Origin: DATLED01 sp963750255
Lineage (GTDB): Bacteria; Actinomycetota; Acidimicrobiia; Acidimicrobiales; CADCTF01
Assembly: GCA_963750255.1 (NCBI GenBank)
Contig: CAVVPZ010000008.1
Location: 682,001-746,000, forward strand
Direction of reading: 5' to 3'
DNA: 64,000 nt
Part shown: piece after piece, positions 28,581 to 40,028 of the stretch
Layout of the letters: the number at the start of each line of letters is the position of its first letter
How positions within the stretch are numbered: the first letter of the stretch is position 1
Position numbers and translations under genes: made by a program
The notes under the pieces: model-generated
Told to the model about the DNA's origin: nothing
Databases searched by the model: none
Seen by the model: only the letters and a program-made list of their open reading frames with translations

Positions 28581-29252
28581 TCAGGCGGTGCGGGCGGCGA
28601 GCACGCCGGCCAGGACGGCGGCCCAGAGCGTGACCTCGGGCCCGGCGGGGACTCCCCAGGCGACCTGGATGTCGGCGATCCACGCCACCCACGTCCACGC
28701 CACGAACGCGCCGAGGCCCACCGCGACCTGGGCCTTGAGTCGCTCGGTTCCCGACAGGAGGCGGGCGACGAAGAACGCGGCGACGCCGGCCACGAAGCCG
28801 GCGGGGGCGTACACCACGGCCAACGCCAGTCCTGGGGCCTGTCCCTGGCCCCGTCGGAAGCCGATCGGCGCGAGGTGCCCGACGAGGGCCGCCAACCCCG
28901 ACCACAGCGCGGCCGATTGCCACGAGACGAGCACCTGGTCGGCGAGGAAGGCGATGGCGCTCTGGTTGGGGGTCGTGGCCGTGCCCCCGGGCGACACCGC
29001 CACCACCAGGTGCCACGTGATCGTGGCGGCGAGCAACACCTTGGCCGTGTCGACGAAGGCGACACCCGGTGCCACGGGATCAGCGCCGGTGAGGATCACC
29101 CGCAGTTGCTCGTCGAGCGGGCGGCCGTCGTCCTCGAGGCGGCGGAGACCCTGGCGGAGCGACCGGCGCCCGCTGAGCCATCCGACCGGCACCGACCCCA
29201 GGAGGTACGACCCGATCACGCACAGGCCGGCGACGATGGCGACCGTCCTCAT
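28581..29252 (-). CDS. PlsY-like membrane protein (glycerol-3-phosphate acyltransferase family, divergent)
   Basis: 223 residues with about five hydrophobic segments. The N-terminus GSYLLGSVPVGWLSGR resembles motif 1 of PlsY (GYLLGSIPxGxL), and GLAALVGHLAPIGFRRGQGQAP corresponds to the GHxxPxxxxFxGGKGVAT motif but with the GGKG changed to RGQG. The catalytic assignment is therefore weak and this may be a degenerate paralogue. ATG at 29252 overlaps the stop of the upstream DinG-like helicase (ATGA), so the two are cotranscribed. It converges on era, 3 bp apart. Confidence 0.65.
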   Translation of the reverse strand: MRTVAIVAGLCVIGSYLLGSVPVGWLSGRRSLRQGLRRLEDDGRPLDEQLRVILTGADPVAPGVAFVDTAKVLLAATITWHLVVAVSPGGTATTPNQSAIAFLADQVLVSWQSAALWSGLAALVGHLAPIGFRRGQGQAPGLALAVVYAPAGFVAGVAAFFVARLLSGTERLKAQVAVGLGAFVAWTWVAWIADIQVAWGVPAGPEVTLWAAVLAGVLAARTA

Positions 29253-31172
29253 GTGCGCAAGTGGCGCGAGGAACGTCCTCGACCTCCGAGCGGTGCCTCG
29301 TGCGCGCCATCGGCGGGAGGGCGCGGACGAGGTCCCACCGGTAGTTGGCTTTGCCGAGTCGGGGGTCGAGCACCGCCACCACGCCCCGGTCGGTGGCCGA
29401 GCGGATCAGCCGACCGGTGCCCTGGGCCAGCATCGTCGCCGCCCGTGGGATGTCGATCAAGCGAAACGCGGCGGCGCCGGCCCGCTCGCGCCGGGCCTGC
29501 AGCAGCGGCTCGTCGGGCCGCGGGAACGGCAAGCGGTCGATGGTGACGAGGGAGAGCGCGTCGCCGGGCACGTCGACGCCCTGCCAGAAGCCCATGGTGG
29601 CGAACAGGCACGACTCCTCGTCGTCGGTGAAGGCGGCTCATGCAGCGCCGGCTTGGGCAGATCGCGACTGGGTCAGCACCCGCCAGGGCAGCCTCGGGGT
29701 CGAGAGGCCTCGGCCGCCGCCTTCATCGCCCGCCAGGAGGTGAACAGGGCCAGCGTGCGCCCGCCGGCGGCCCGAATGAGTGCCTCGAGCTCGTCGTGCA
29801 TGGCCGACCTCGTAGCCGGGCTGACGGGGGTCGGGCAGGTCGAGCGCGCAGTAGAGCAGGCCGTGGTGCTCGTAGTCGAACGGCGAGCCGACGTCGAGCC
29901 TCGACCACCCGGTCGGCTGGGGATGCCGACGCGGTCGACCAACAACGGCGGGATGGTGGCGCTGGTGAGCACCGCCGTGACCTCGCCCCACAACTTCTCC
30001 GACAGCAGGGGGCCGACCTCGACCGGCGAGCATTTGAACACCGGCGCGTGCGGTCGGGCCCTCGACCCACGACACGTAGCTCGGCGCCAGCTCCTGGAGG
30101 AAGGCGATGTCGCCGGCCAGGTGGCCGCCGGCCTGCAGGGCGCGGTTCTTGCGGGCTTCGTCGACCTCGGACTTACGGACGGCGGCGATCAAGCGATTGG
30201 CCCGCTCGGCGGCGAGCACGAGGACGGCAGCCAGGTCGTCGCCGAGGCCGTGGGGTACGCGCTTGCCCCGCCACGGTTCGAGCGCGACTTCCCAACGGTC
30301 GCCCATGACCTCGAACTCGTCGGCCAGCACCCGCTCGTCGGGCCGCAACAGAGAGCGGGCATTGCGCGGGCGAGGGCTCGGAATCGCCCGGCGCCGAGCT
30401 CGAGGCCGAGCGAAGACGAGGCCACGTCCTCGAGCTCGTGGGCCTCGTCGAAGATGACCACGTCGTGGTCGGGGAGCACGTGTCCGCCGCTGGCCAGGTG
30501 CGTGCCGTAGAGGTGGGTGTTGGCCACGACGACGTCGGCCTGCTCGGCCCGCTCGCGGGCCATCTCGGCAAAGCACTCGCCACCCGACGGACAACGAGCC
30601 GCGCCTGGGCAGTCCATGGCGGACACGCTGACCTGGGCCCACGCCTTGGGTGAGGGTTCGAAGTACAACTCGCTGCGGTCGCCGGTCTCGGACTCGGCTG
30701 CCCACTGGAGCAGCCTGAGGACCTGGGCGCTGAAGCCCGCCCCGAGCGCTTCGGTGTCGACGTCGTCGAGGTCGAGTTGTCCGCCGGCTCCGCCCCCGAC
30801 CTCGCGACCGCGCTGGCGGCAGAAGTAGTTGGACCGCCCCTTGACCACGGCGAACTCGAACGGCGCGCCGAGGTGCTGTTGGAGGAAGGGGAGGTCCTTG
30901 GCTGCCAGTTGGTCTTGCAGGGCCTTGGTGGCGGTGGCCACGACGACCTTTCGTCCGCTCAGGAGAGCCGGAACCAGGTAGCCGAGCGACTTGCCCGTGC
31001 CGGTGCCCGCCTGCACGACCAGGTGGTGATCGTCCTCGATGGCGGCGGCGACGGCGAGCGCCATCTGCACTTGGCCGGGCCGGGCTTCGCCGCCGCCGGG
31101 CAGGGCGGCGACGACGACCGCCAACGCGCCTTGCAGGGTCGAACCCGCGTCGTCGCTCGCGTTCTCGCCCAC
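29249..31172 (-). CDS. dinG: DinG/XPD-type iron-sulfur ATP-dependent DNA helicase (frameshifted)
   Basis: Superfamily 2 helicase, about 640 residues. Walker A AGTGTGKSLGYLVP, motif Ia VVVATATKALQDQL, four cysteines for a 4Fe-4S cluster (NYFCRQRG, then DCPGAARCPSGGEC), Walker B/DEAH box VIFDEAHELED, and C-terminal motifs MGFWQGVDVPGDAL and IPRAATMLAQGTGRLIRS. The N-terminal 270 residues are in one frame; between 30360 and 29600 several shifts occur. DinG-type helicases unwind R-loops and forked structures in DNA repair. Its 3' end overlaps the PlsY-like gene. Confidence 0.88.
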
Positions 31173-31229
31173 CGGCGCACGCTACCGGTCGCCTGCGACC
31201 AGTCGGCGGAGGTGCCTCGAGCCGAGCGG

Positions 31230-32105
31230 TCAGGCGGGGACGGCCGCCACGCGGGGAGCGGCGTCGACCCGTTCGACGGGCGTCGAGGACACCGCGATGG
31301 CGGCGAAGTAGGCCGCCCGGCGGCGGGCCACCCGTCCGTCAGGTCGTGCCTCGCTCGGCACGGCCTCGGGGTCGAGTTGGCTGTTCATGCCGTCGCGAAG
31401 CAGGTCGAGCGCCTCGGCCCGAAGCTGGGACACGCGCGACTCGGTCACGCCCAGTTCGGCACTGATGTCGCGCATCGACCGGTCCTCGAAGAAGTAGGCC
31501 TTGACGACGACCTGCAGCCGCTCGGGCAGCGCGCGGATGGCGTCGACGAGATACGCGTTGCGTTCCCGTTCGAGGATCTCGACTTCGGGGCTCATGCCGT
31601 CGACGATCAGCGCGTCCGCCGCGTTGCCCTCGCTGTCGGGGAGGATCGACTCGTAGTTGAGCACCGTGGCGCGGTGCAGGTCGCTCCGCAAGGCCCGCAA
31701 CGAGTCGATGGTCACGTCGAGGGCCTCGGCCACCTCGTTGTCGGTCGGAACGCGATCCAGGCTCGAGGTGAGCCGCTCGGTGACCTGCGCCAAGCGCCGA
31801 GCCTTTGCCCGGACGGGGCGACTGGCCCAGTCGGCGCCCCGCAACTCGTCGAGGAGCGCTCCCTTGATGCGGGCGCTGGCGTAACTGGCAAAGGGCACGC
31901 CCAGCGAGTCGTCGAAGTTCCGTGCCGCCTGGGCCAGGCCGTTCATCCCGGCGGACACGAGGTCGTCGCGGGAAGCGTGGCGGGGCATGCGGGCGGCCAA
32001 GTCGGTCACCGCTCGGCGGACGAGGTCAAGGTGGTCGCGCACGAGGCCGTCCTCCTCGGGACGGATTCGGCGACGGAGCGTGCTGGTCACGCTCCTCATC
32101 GTCAC
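31230..32105 (-). CDS. FliA/WhiG-family RNA polymerase sigma factor
   Basis: About 290 residues. Region 2: DLVSAGMNGLAQAARNFD, FASYASARIKGALLDELRGADW and RPVRAKARRL, the group 3 FliA/WhiG pattern. Region 3: VPTDNEVAEALDVT. Region 4: LPERLQVVVKAYFFEDRSM, then DISAELGVTESRVSQLRAEAL (HTH). FliA drives flagellar genes in motile bacteria and WhiG drives sporulation genes in Streptomyces. The start could be ATG 32105 or ATG 32099. An unusual 35-residue Ala/Val-rich tail follows region 4. A FlgN-like gene is divergent, which favours a flagellar role. Confidence 0.9.
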   Translation of the reverse strand: MTMRSVTSTLRRRIRPEEDGLVRDHLDLVRRAVTDLAARMPRHASRDDLVSAGMNGLAQAARNFDDSLGVPFASYASARIKGALLDELRGADWASRPVRAKARRLAQVTERLTSSLDRVPTDNEVAEALDVTIDSLRALRSDLHRATVLNYESILPDSEGNAADALIVDGMSPEVEILERERNAYLVDAIRALPERLQVVVKAYFFEDRSMRDISAELGVTESRVSQLRAEALDLLRDGMNSQLDPEAVPSEARPDGRVARRRAAYFAAIAVSSTPVERVDAAPRVAAVPA

Positions 32106-32234
32106 ATCTCGTCGGCATCGGCAGTAGAGCCTGATCGCGTCATTTCGGACACTCCGGAAGTCATGGACGGCCAGCCCGAAAGAACTAGTTCCTGCTCGTC
32201 CTCACATTCGAGCGCGAGCGACCGATGAACACCC

Positions 32235-32626
32235 GTGACCGATCGCGCGATGGCCGAACTCGCGGCGCTCCTCCACCGCGAGCGCGACCTGCTCGACCGG
32301 TTGCTGGCCGCCGTGCAGGCCGACGACCCCGCCCTGCAGGACGAGTGTTCGGCGGCCATCTCGAGCATCGAGTTGCATCGGGCCATCACGGCTCGAGGCG
32401 TGGCCGACGGGCTCGGACTCGACGGCGACGCCACCCTTGGCGACCTGTTCGATCGGTCGGCGGCGATTGGGCGGTGCTGCTCGACGGACTCGCCCGCGAC
32501 CTCCGTGAGCGCAGCCGTGAGGTGCGCAGGCTGGCCAGCGGCAGCGCGAGCGACAGCGGCACGGTGGCAGTGCTCCCGCTCGGGGGCCGGCACCTGCACC
32601 GGTCGCTGCGCAAGTTCCTCGATTAG
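32235..32626 (+). CDS. FlgN-like flagellar export chaperone (frameshifted)
   Basis: About 130 residues, helical. ELAALLHRERDLLDRLLAAVQ at the start, then IELHRAITARGVADGLGL, ATLGDLFD and, after a shift near 32470, WAVLLDGLARDLRERSREVRRL. This matches the actinobacterial FlgN layout (E-x-ELL-x-x-L..., ELLRAV...ELGL.., ASLxELAE). FlgN holds hook-filament junction proteins FlgK/FlgL before export. No other flagellar gene is visible in the window apart from the divergent FliA/WhiG-like sigma gene. Similarity is by pattern only. Confidence 0.5.
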
Positions 32627-32638
32627 TCGAGCGCCTCG

Positions 32639-33577
32639 CTAGGAAGCCGGCTCGCCCACGACGAGCGAATCCTGGGCTTCGCCCGATCGGGTGGCGGCAA
32701 CGGTCACCACGTCGGGGTGGTTGGGGAGTTGGATCTCGGCCGTGACCGTGCCGTTGTCCTCCTCCCAGCGCACCACGTTGAGCACCGCCACGTACACGAT
32801 GAGCCGTCCGAAGAAGAAGAGCCAGGCGAGGATGGCGAACACGGTGCCGATCGACCCGTAGAGCGCCGACGAGGCCGCGACGGCCCGAGGCACGTAGATC
32901 GAACCCACGAACTTGAGGACTTCGAGACCGACGGCGCCGAGCACGGCGCCCGGGAGGGAGGCCTTCAGGGGCACGTCGATGTTGGTGAGCGCCCGGAGGG
33001 TCCACAACCACAAGGCCAAGTTGACGGCCAGACCGAGCAGGATCGACACCGGCGCCAGCCAGGGGATGAGATTGACGACCGCGGTGATCCCGAAGGACAC
33101 GACGAGGATGACGACGGATCCCACCAGCCACACCAGTCCGGCGATCTTGTCCTTGAACCCGCGGCCTTTGACCTGCCACACGTTGTCGAGTGCGTACTGG
33201 ACGGCGGCGACCATCCCCAGCCCCGACCACAGGAGCCCGAGCGTGCCGAACCCGAGGGCGCCGTTTCGGCTCTTCTGGGCCACGGCGATGGCCTCGAGCA
33301 CGGTGTCGGCCGCTGACCCGGTCAGTCCCAGGCTGGAGATGATCGTGTTCGGGAGGTTGCTGTCGACGCGAGAGGAAGCCGACGATGGCTACGCCCACCA
33401 GCAACAGGGGGAAGAGCGACGTGAACGCGGCGAGGGTGACGGCCGAGGCGAGGTAGCCACCGTGGACCTCGCCGAAGCGGTCCTGGACCCGCAGCGGCGG
33501 TGGCAAACCACGGCCATCGCTGCGGCCGGCGGACCCAGCACGCGTTCCTTCAACGTCGGTGACCCCGATCCAGCCAT
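32639..33577 (-). CDS. YihY/BrkB family inner membrane protein (frameshifted near the start)
   Basis: About 310 residues with six hydrophobic segments: YLASAVTLAAFTSLFPLLLVG near the N-terminus, then GFGTLGLLWSGLGMVAAVQYA, WLVGSVVILVVSFGI, LGLAVNLALWLWTLRAL, YVPRAVAASSALYGSIGTVFAILAWLFFFG (in part) and a polar C-terminus. The YihY/BrkB fold (formerly called ribonuclease BN) has no proven function. The frame changes near 33370 and perhaps 33500, so the start (33577 or about 33507) is uncertain. Divergent from uppS. Confidence 0.85.
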
Positions 33578-33629
33578 GAACCCTGCTTACCCGATCTGCG
33601 GCTGCCAGCCAACCGAGGGAGCGCCGTTT

Positions 33630-34383
33630 GTGCGGAGTCGGCGCGCTACGGTCGCCCAGGTGGCTCCGCCCGGCATCGACCCCGCCAACCTTCCGGCCCA
33701 CATCGCCTGCGTGATGGACGGCAACGGACGTTGGGCCACCCGCCGGGGCCTTCCTCGCACCGACGGTCACGCCGCCGGCGAGGACGCCCTTTTCGACGCG
33801 GTCGAGGGCGGCCTCGAACTCGGTCTCCGAGCCCTCACCGTCTACGCCTTCTCCACCGAGAACTGGCGGCGGCCCGTCGACGAGGTGCGCTACCTCATGG
33901 GCTTCAACGAGCGCATCCTCACCGACCGCCGAGACGAGCTCCACGAGCGCGGCGTACGGATCGTGTTCGCCGGCCGGCGCGACTGGCGGGTGCCGAAGCG
34001 ACTCATTCGTCGCATGGACGAGGCCCGCGAACTGACGGCGGGCAACACGACGATGACGCTGTGCATCGCCTTCAACTACGGCGGGCGGGCCGAGATCGTC
34101 GATGCCGGTGAGGTCGTTGGTCGCTTCAGGCATCAAGGCGGACAAGATCGACGAGAAGGCCATCCGGGCGCACCTCTACCAGCCCGACATCCCCGACCCC
34201 GACCTCGTCGTGCGCACGTCGGGCGAATACCGCATCTCCAACTTCCTGCTCTGGGAGCTGGCCTACAGCGAGTTGGTGTTCACCGACGTGTTGTGGCCCG
34301 ACTTCCGGCGTGAGCACCTCTTCGAGGCCGTGCGCGAGTACCAGCGCCGTACCCGGCGCTTCGGTGCCGTCGACGGGGAGTAG
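33630..34383 (+). CDS. uppS: Undecaprenyl/polyprenyl diphosphate synthase UppS (one frameshift)
   Basis: cis-Prenyltransferase that makes the lipid carrier for peptidoglycan. Motifs: HIACVMDGNGRWATRRG (catalytic Asp), RALTVYAFSTENWRRP, FAGRRD, TLCIAFNYGGRAEI, then in the second frame PDPDLVVRTSGEYRISNFLLW and WPDF. The shift at 34106-34107 is GC(C/G)GTG, both alanine. Start: GTG 33630 has GAGGGA at 33615-33620; GTG 33660 is the alternative. The recO gene starts on the last base of the stop. Confidence 0.93.
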
Positions 34384-35141
34384 TGCCCCTCTACCGAGAC
34401 ACGGGCGTCGTGCTGCGAACGATCCGCCTCGGTGAAGCCGACCGCATCGTCACGTTCCTCACCGAGGGGCGAGGAAAGGTGCGGGCCGTGGCCAAGGGGG
34501 TGCGCAAGACCAAGAGCCGCTTCGGCAGCCGCCTCGAGCCGATCAGCCATGTGAGCCTCCAGCTCTACGAGGGCCGCGACCTCGACACGGTCACGCAGGC
34601 CGAGACCCTCGACCATTTCCGTCCCATCCGCGAAGACCTCGGGCGGGTGACCCGGGCCGGTGCGCTGCTGGAGGTCGTCGACCAAGTGGCCCAGGAGGGA
34701 GAGCCCAACGCCGCGCTCTACCGCATGTTGGTCGGTGCCCTCCGATCGCTGGCGGCCCATGCCAGCCCCGTGCTCGTCACCGGCTTCTATTGGAAGTTGC
34801 TCTCGCTCGAAGGCTTCCACCCGATGCTCGACCAGTGCGCTGAGTGCGGGGGAGAGGGCCCGTTCGTCGCGTTCGAACTCGACGTCGGTGGCGTGTTGTG
34901 CGTCAACTGCCGACGGGGCGCATCAGTGAGCGGCGAGGCACTGGCCTTGATCGGTCGGATTCTCGGGGGGAGCCTGGCCGCGGCGCTGGCCGAGCCGGCA
35001 TCGCCGGTCACATCCGAAGCCGAAGCCCTCGCCACGCGGGCGATGGAGTACCACCTCGAGCGGCGGTTGCGGACGACGCGATCGGAACTGTTCTCGCACG
35101 CGCCGAGGGGGGACCGTGCGGTCCCCCCTCGATCCGACTGA
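34383..35141 (+). CDS. recO: DNA repair protein RecO
   Basis: 252 residues. OB-fold N-terminus LYRDTGVVLRTIRLGEADRIVT, central helical part, and a zinc site CAECGG...CVNCRRGA at about residues 155-180. RecO loads RecA at gaps together with RecR. Starts at GTG 34383, overlapping the uppS TAG by one base. Its 3' end contains a perfect 13-bp inverted repeat. Order era-recO-uppS-glyS is common in actinobacteria, here with an insertion of dinG, sigma and BrkB genes. Confidence 0.95.
   Translation: MPLYRDTGVVLRTIRLGEADRIVTFLTEGRGKVRAVAKGVRKTKSRFGSRLEPISHVSLQLYEGRDLDTVTQAETLDHFRPIREDLGRVTRAGALLEVVDQVAQEGEPNAALYRMLVGALRSLAAHASPVLVTGFYWKLLSLEGFHPMLDQCAECGGEGPFVAFELDVGGVLCVNCRRGASVSGEALALIGRILGGSLAAALAEPASPVTSEAEALATRAMEYHLERRLRTTRSELFSHAPRGDRAVPPRSD
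35104..35131. terminator. 13-bp perfect inverted repeat between convergent genes
   Basis: Left arm 35104-35116 (CGAGGGGGGACCG), 2-base centre, right arm 35119-35131. It lies in the last codons of recO, 10 nt before its stop and 20 nt from the stop of the minus-strand small gene. A GC-rich stem at a convergent junction without a T run is typical of actinobacterial bidirectional terminators. Confidence 0.7.
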
Positions 35142-35150
35142 CGGCGAAGA

Positions 35151-35303
35151 TCAGACGACGCTGCGTCGACTCCGTGCTCCGGTGAAGAAGCTCACTACGA
35201 ACAACACGAGAGCGATGATGAGGAGCCACTTGAGACCCTCAACGAAAAGGCCGACCCCTCCGAAGATGAGGGCCAGGATGAGCAGTACGGCGACGAGTCC
35301 CAT
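35151..35303 (-). CDS. Small hydrophobic membrane protein (50 aa)
   Basis: Start ATG at 35303 preceded by GGAGA, stop TGA at 35151-35153. The product reads MGLVAVLLILALIFGGVG, then a short polar turn (FVEGLKW), a second helix LLIIALVLFVVSFF and a basic tail TGARSRRSVV. Two transmembrane helices with a positive C-terminus. Such two-helix proteins of about 50 residues, often just called hydrophobic protein, are widespread in actinobacteria; function unknown. It converges on recO. Confidence 0.8.
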   Translation of the reverse strand: MGLVAVLLILALIFGGVGLFVEGLKWLLIIALVLFVVSFFTGARSRRSVV

Positions 35304-35396
35304 TTGCGATTCTCCGTTCACGAGGCGTTGTTGGACACATACCCGAGGCGCGAAATCGTGAACCTCGTTCGTCGGAGGTTCCTTTAGGCTCCCCGC

Positions 35397-36704
35397 ATGC
35401 CGGACGTGATGGATGCCGTGGTCAACCTCTGCAAACGACGGGGATTCATCTTCCCGTCGGCCGAGATCTACGGCGGTTTCCGTTCTTCCTACGACTACGG
35501 CCCGCTCGGCTCATTGATGCTCCGCAACGTCAAGAACGCGTGGTGGCGATCGATGGTCCAGCTGCGCGACGACGTGGTGGGCCTCGACGCGTCGATCCTC
35601 TCGCCGGGTGCGGTCTGGGAGGCGTCGGGCCATCTCGCGACCTTCACCGACCCGCTCGTCGATTGCCGCAACTGCAAGGAGCGCTTTCGCGCCGATCACC
35701 TCAAATCGCTCGACGTCTGCCCCAACTGCGGCAACAAGGGCACGTTGACCGAGGCCCGCAACTTCAACCTCATGTTCAAGACCAACGTCGGCCCGGTCGA
35801 GGACTCGTCGTCGGTCGCCTACCTGCGGCCGGAGACGGCCCAGGGCATGTTCATCAACTTCAAGAACGCCATGGAGACGGCGCGCAAGAAGCCGCCGTTC
35901 GGCATCGCCCAGATCGGCAAGTCGTTTCGCAACGAGATCACCCCCGGCAACTTCGTCTTCCGCACCCGCGAGTTCGAACAGATGGAGCTCGAGTTCTTCG
36001 TGCCACCGGCCGAAGGCCCGCAGTGGTTCGAGTACTGGGTCAACGAGCGCCTGCAGTGGTACGTCGACCTCGGCCTCCCCAAGGACAAGCTGATGTTGCG
36101 CCCCCACGACCCCGACGAGCTGAGCCACTATTCGGCCGGCACCACCGACGTCGAGTTCCTGTTCCCGTTCGGCTGGGGCGAGCTCGAGGGCATCGCCCAG
36201 CGCACCGACTTCGACCTCAAGGCTCACGCCGCTGCATCCGGTCAACCGCTCGAGTACTTCGACCAGGCCAGCGGTGAGCGCTACGTCCCCTACGTCATCG
36301 AGCCCGCCGCCGGCGCCACCCGTTCGATGATGGCGTTCTTGATCGCCGCCTTCGACGAGGACGAGGTCAACGGCGAGAAGCGTTCGCTCCTGCGGCTCCA
36401 TCCCCGGCTGGCGCCGTACCAGGTCGCAGTCTTGCCGCTGTCGAAGAACGATCAACTCGTGCCGCCGGCCCGCGAGGTCCTCTCGCTGCTCCAGCCCCAC
36501 TGGATGTGCGATTACGACCAGACCCAGAACATCGGCCGCCGCTACCGGCGCCAGGACGAGATCGGCACGCCGTTGTGTGTGACGGTCGACTTCGACTCGC
36601 TCGAAGATCGCGCCGTCACGATCCGCGACCGCGACACCCTCGAACAGGTGCGAGTACCGATCGACGGTCTCGTCGAAGAGGTCCGCGGCCGCCTCGGCTT
36701 CTGA
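35397..36704 (+). CDS. glyS: Glycyl-tRNA synthetase (alpha2 type)
   Basis: 435 residues, class II aminoacyl-tRNA synthetase. N-terminus LCKRRGFIFPSAEIYGG, motif 1 region GPLGSLMLRNVK, a zinc-like site CRNCKERFR...CPNCGNKG, motif 2 FRNEITPGNFVFRTREFEQME in part, motif 3 PAAGATRSMMAFL, and anticodon-binding domain QVAVLPLSKND. Intact frame. The upstream 90 bp show no T-box. Confidence 0.97.
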   Translation: MPDVMDAVVNLCKRRGFIFPSAEIYGGFRSSYDYGPLGSLMLRNVKNAWWRSMVQLRDDVVGLDASILSPGAVWEASGHLATFTDPLVDCRNCKERFRADHLKSLDVCPNCGNKGTLTEARNFNLMFKTNVGPVEDSSSVAYLRPETAQGMFINFKNAMETARKKPPFGIAQIGKSFRNEITPGNFVFRTREFEQMELEFFVPPAEGPQWFEYWVNERLQWYVDLGLPKDKLMLRPHDPDELSHYSAGTTDVEFLFPFGWGELEGIAQRTDFDLKAHAAASGQPLEYFDQASGERYVPYVIEPAAGATRSMMAFLIAAFDEDEVNGEKRSLLRLHPRLAPYQVAVLPLSKNDQLVPPAREVLSLLQPHWMCDYDQTQNIGRRYRRQDEIGTPLCVTVDFDSLEDRAVTIRDRDTLEQVRVPIDGLVEEVRGRLGF

Positions 36705-36740
36705 CCCACCCCCCATCCGTAGAACGGTGGGGACGTCGGT

Positions 36741-37319
36741 TCAGACCGACGTCACGACGTCGGCGACGGCCTGGGCTTTGCGGTCGACGACGACGTAGCT
36801 CGGTAGCCCGAGGGCTTTCCACGTGGCGAACGCGTTCACGTCGCAGCGCCGCGCGAGATAGAGCGAGATCACCGTGCCGTGGGCGACGATGCACAGCCGC
36901 TTGTCCTTGTGCACTCGGCACAGCGCCTCGACGGCGGCGTCGAACCGGGCGAAGGCGGTGTCGGCCGACTCGGCCCCGAACACGACCGCCTCCGGAGTGT
37001 CGAAGAACCGGCGCAGCGCAGCTTCGAAATCGGCCTGTTCGAGCATCCCGGCCTCGGGCCGGACGTGTTCGTGCAGATCGTGGCCGGTTTGCCAGGGCAG
37101 ATCGAGCACGTCGGCCACGATGCGGCCGGTCTCGGCCGCTTTCGGCTCGACGCTCGAAACGACCAAGTCGACGCCGGAGTCGCGCAGGTGGGCGGCCAAC
37201 CGCCGCGACGCGTCGACGCCCGGAACGCCCAACTCCCATTGCGCGGGCGGCTTGGCCGGGTCGACCTCGGGTACGGCGTGCTTGACCAGGATCAACAGAT
37301 CGGGGCGAGGGGCAGTCAC
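36741..37319 (-). CDS. Histidine phosphatase family protein
   Basis: 192 residues from GTG 37319. The catalytic motif is ILVKHAVPEVD (KHA in place of the usual RHG), with a second histidine in CIVAHGTVISLYLAR and the expected acidic residue in LHEHVRPE. Subfamilies with KHA still keep the phospho-histidine, so activity is plausible but the Arg change should be noted. The group includes phosphoglycerate mutase-like and SixA-like enzymes; substrate unknown. Divergent from ppdK with 44 bp between starts. Confidence 0.82.
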   Translation of the reverse strand: MTAPRPDLLILVKHAVPEVDPAKPPAQWELGVPGVDASRRLAAHLRDSGVDLVVSSVEPKAAETGRIVADVLDLPWQTGHDLHEHVRPEAGMLEQADFEAALRRFFDTPEAVVFGAESADTAFARFDAAVEALCRVHKDKRLCIVAHGTVISLYLARRCDVNAFATWKALGLPSYVVVDRKAQAVADVVTSV

Positions 37320-37363
37320 AGGTCGAAGGGTGGCACAAGCGACGCCGCCTAGCATCCACCACC

Positions 37364-40024
<2,661 letters not shown>

Positions 40025-40028
40025 CATC

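Noticed and set aside
35304..35396. T-box riboswitch before glyS
   Set aside because: The leader is under 100 nt and I see no specifier loop, T-box motif (TGGNACCGCG) or terminator.
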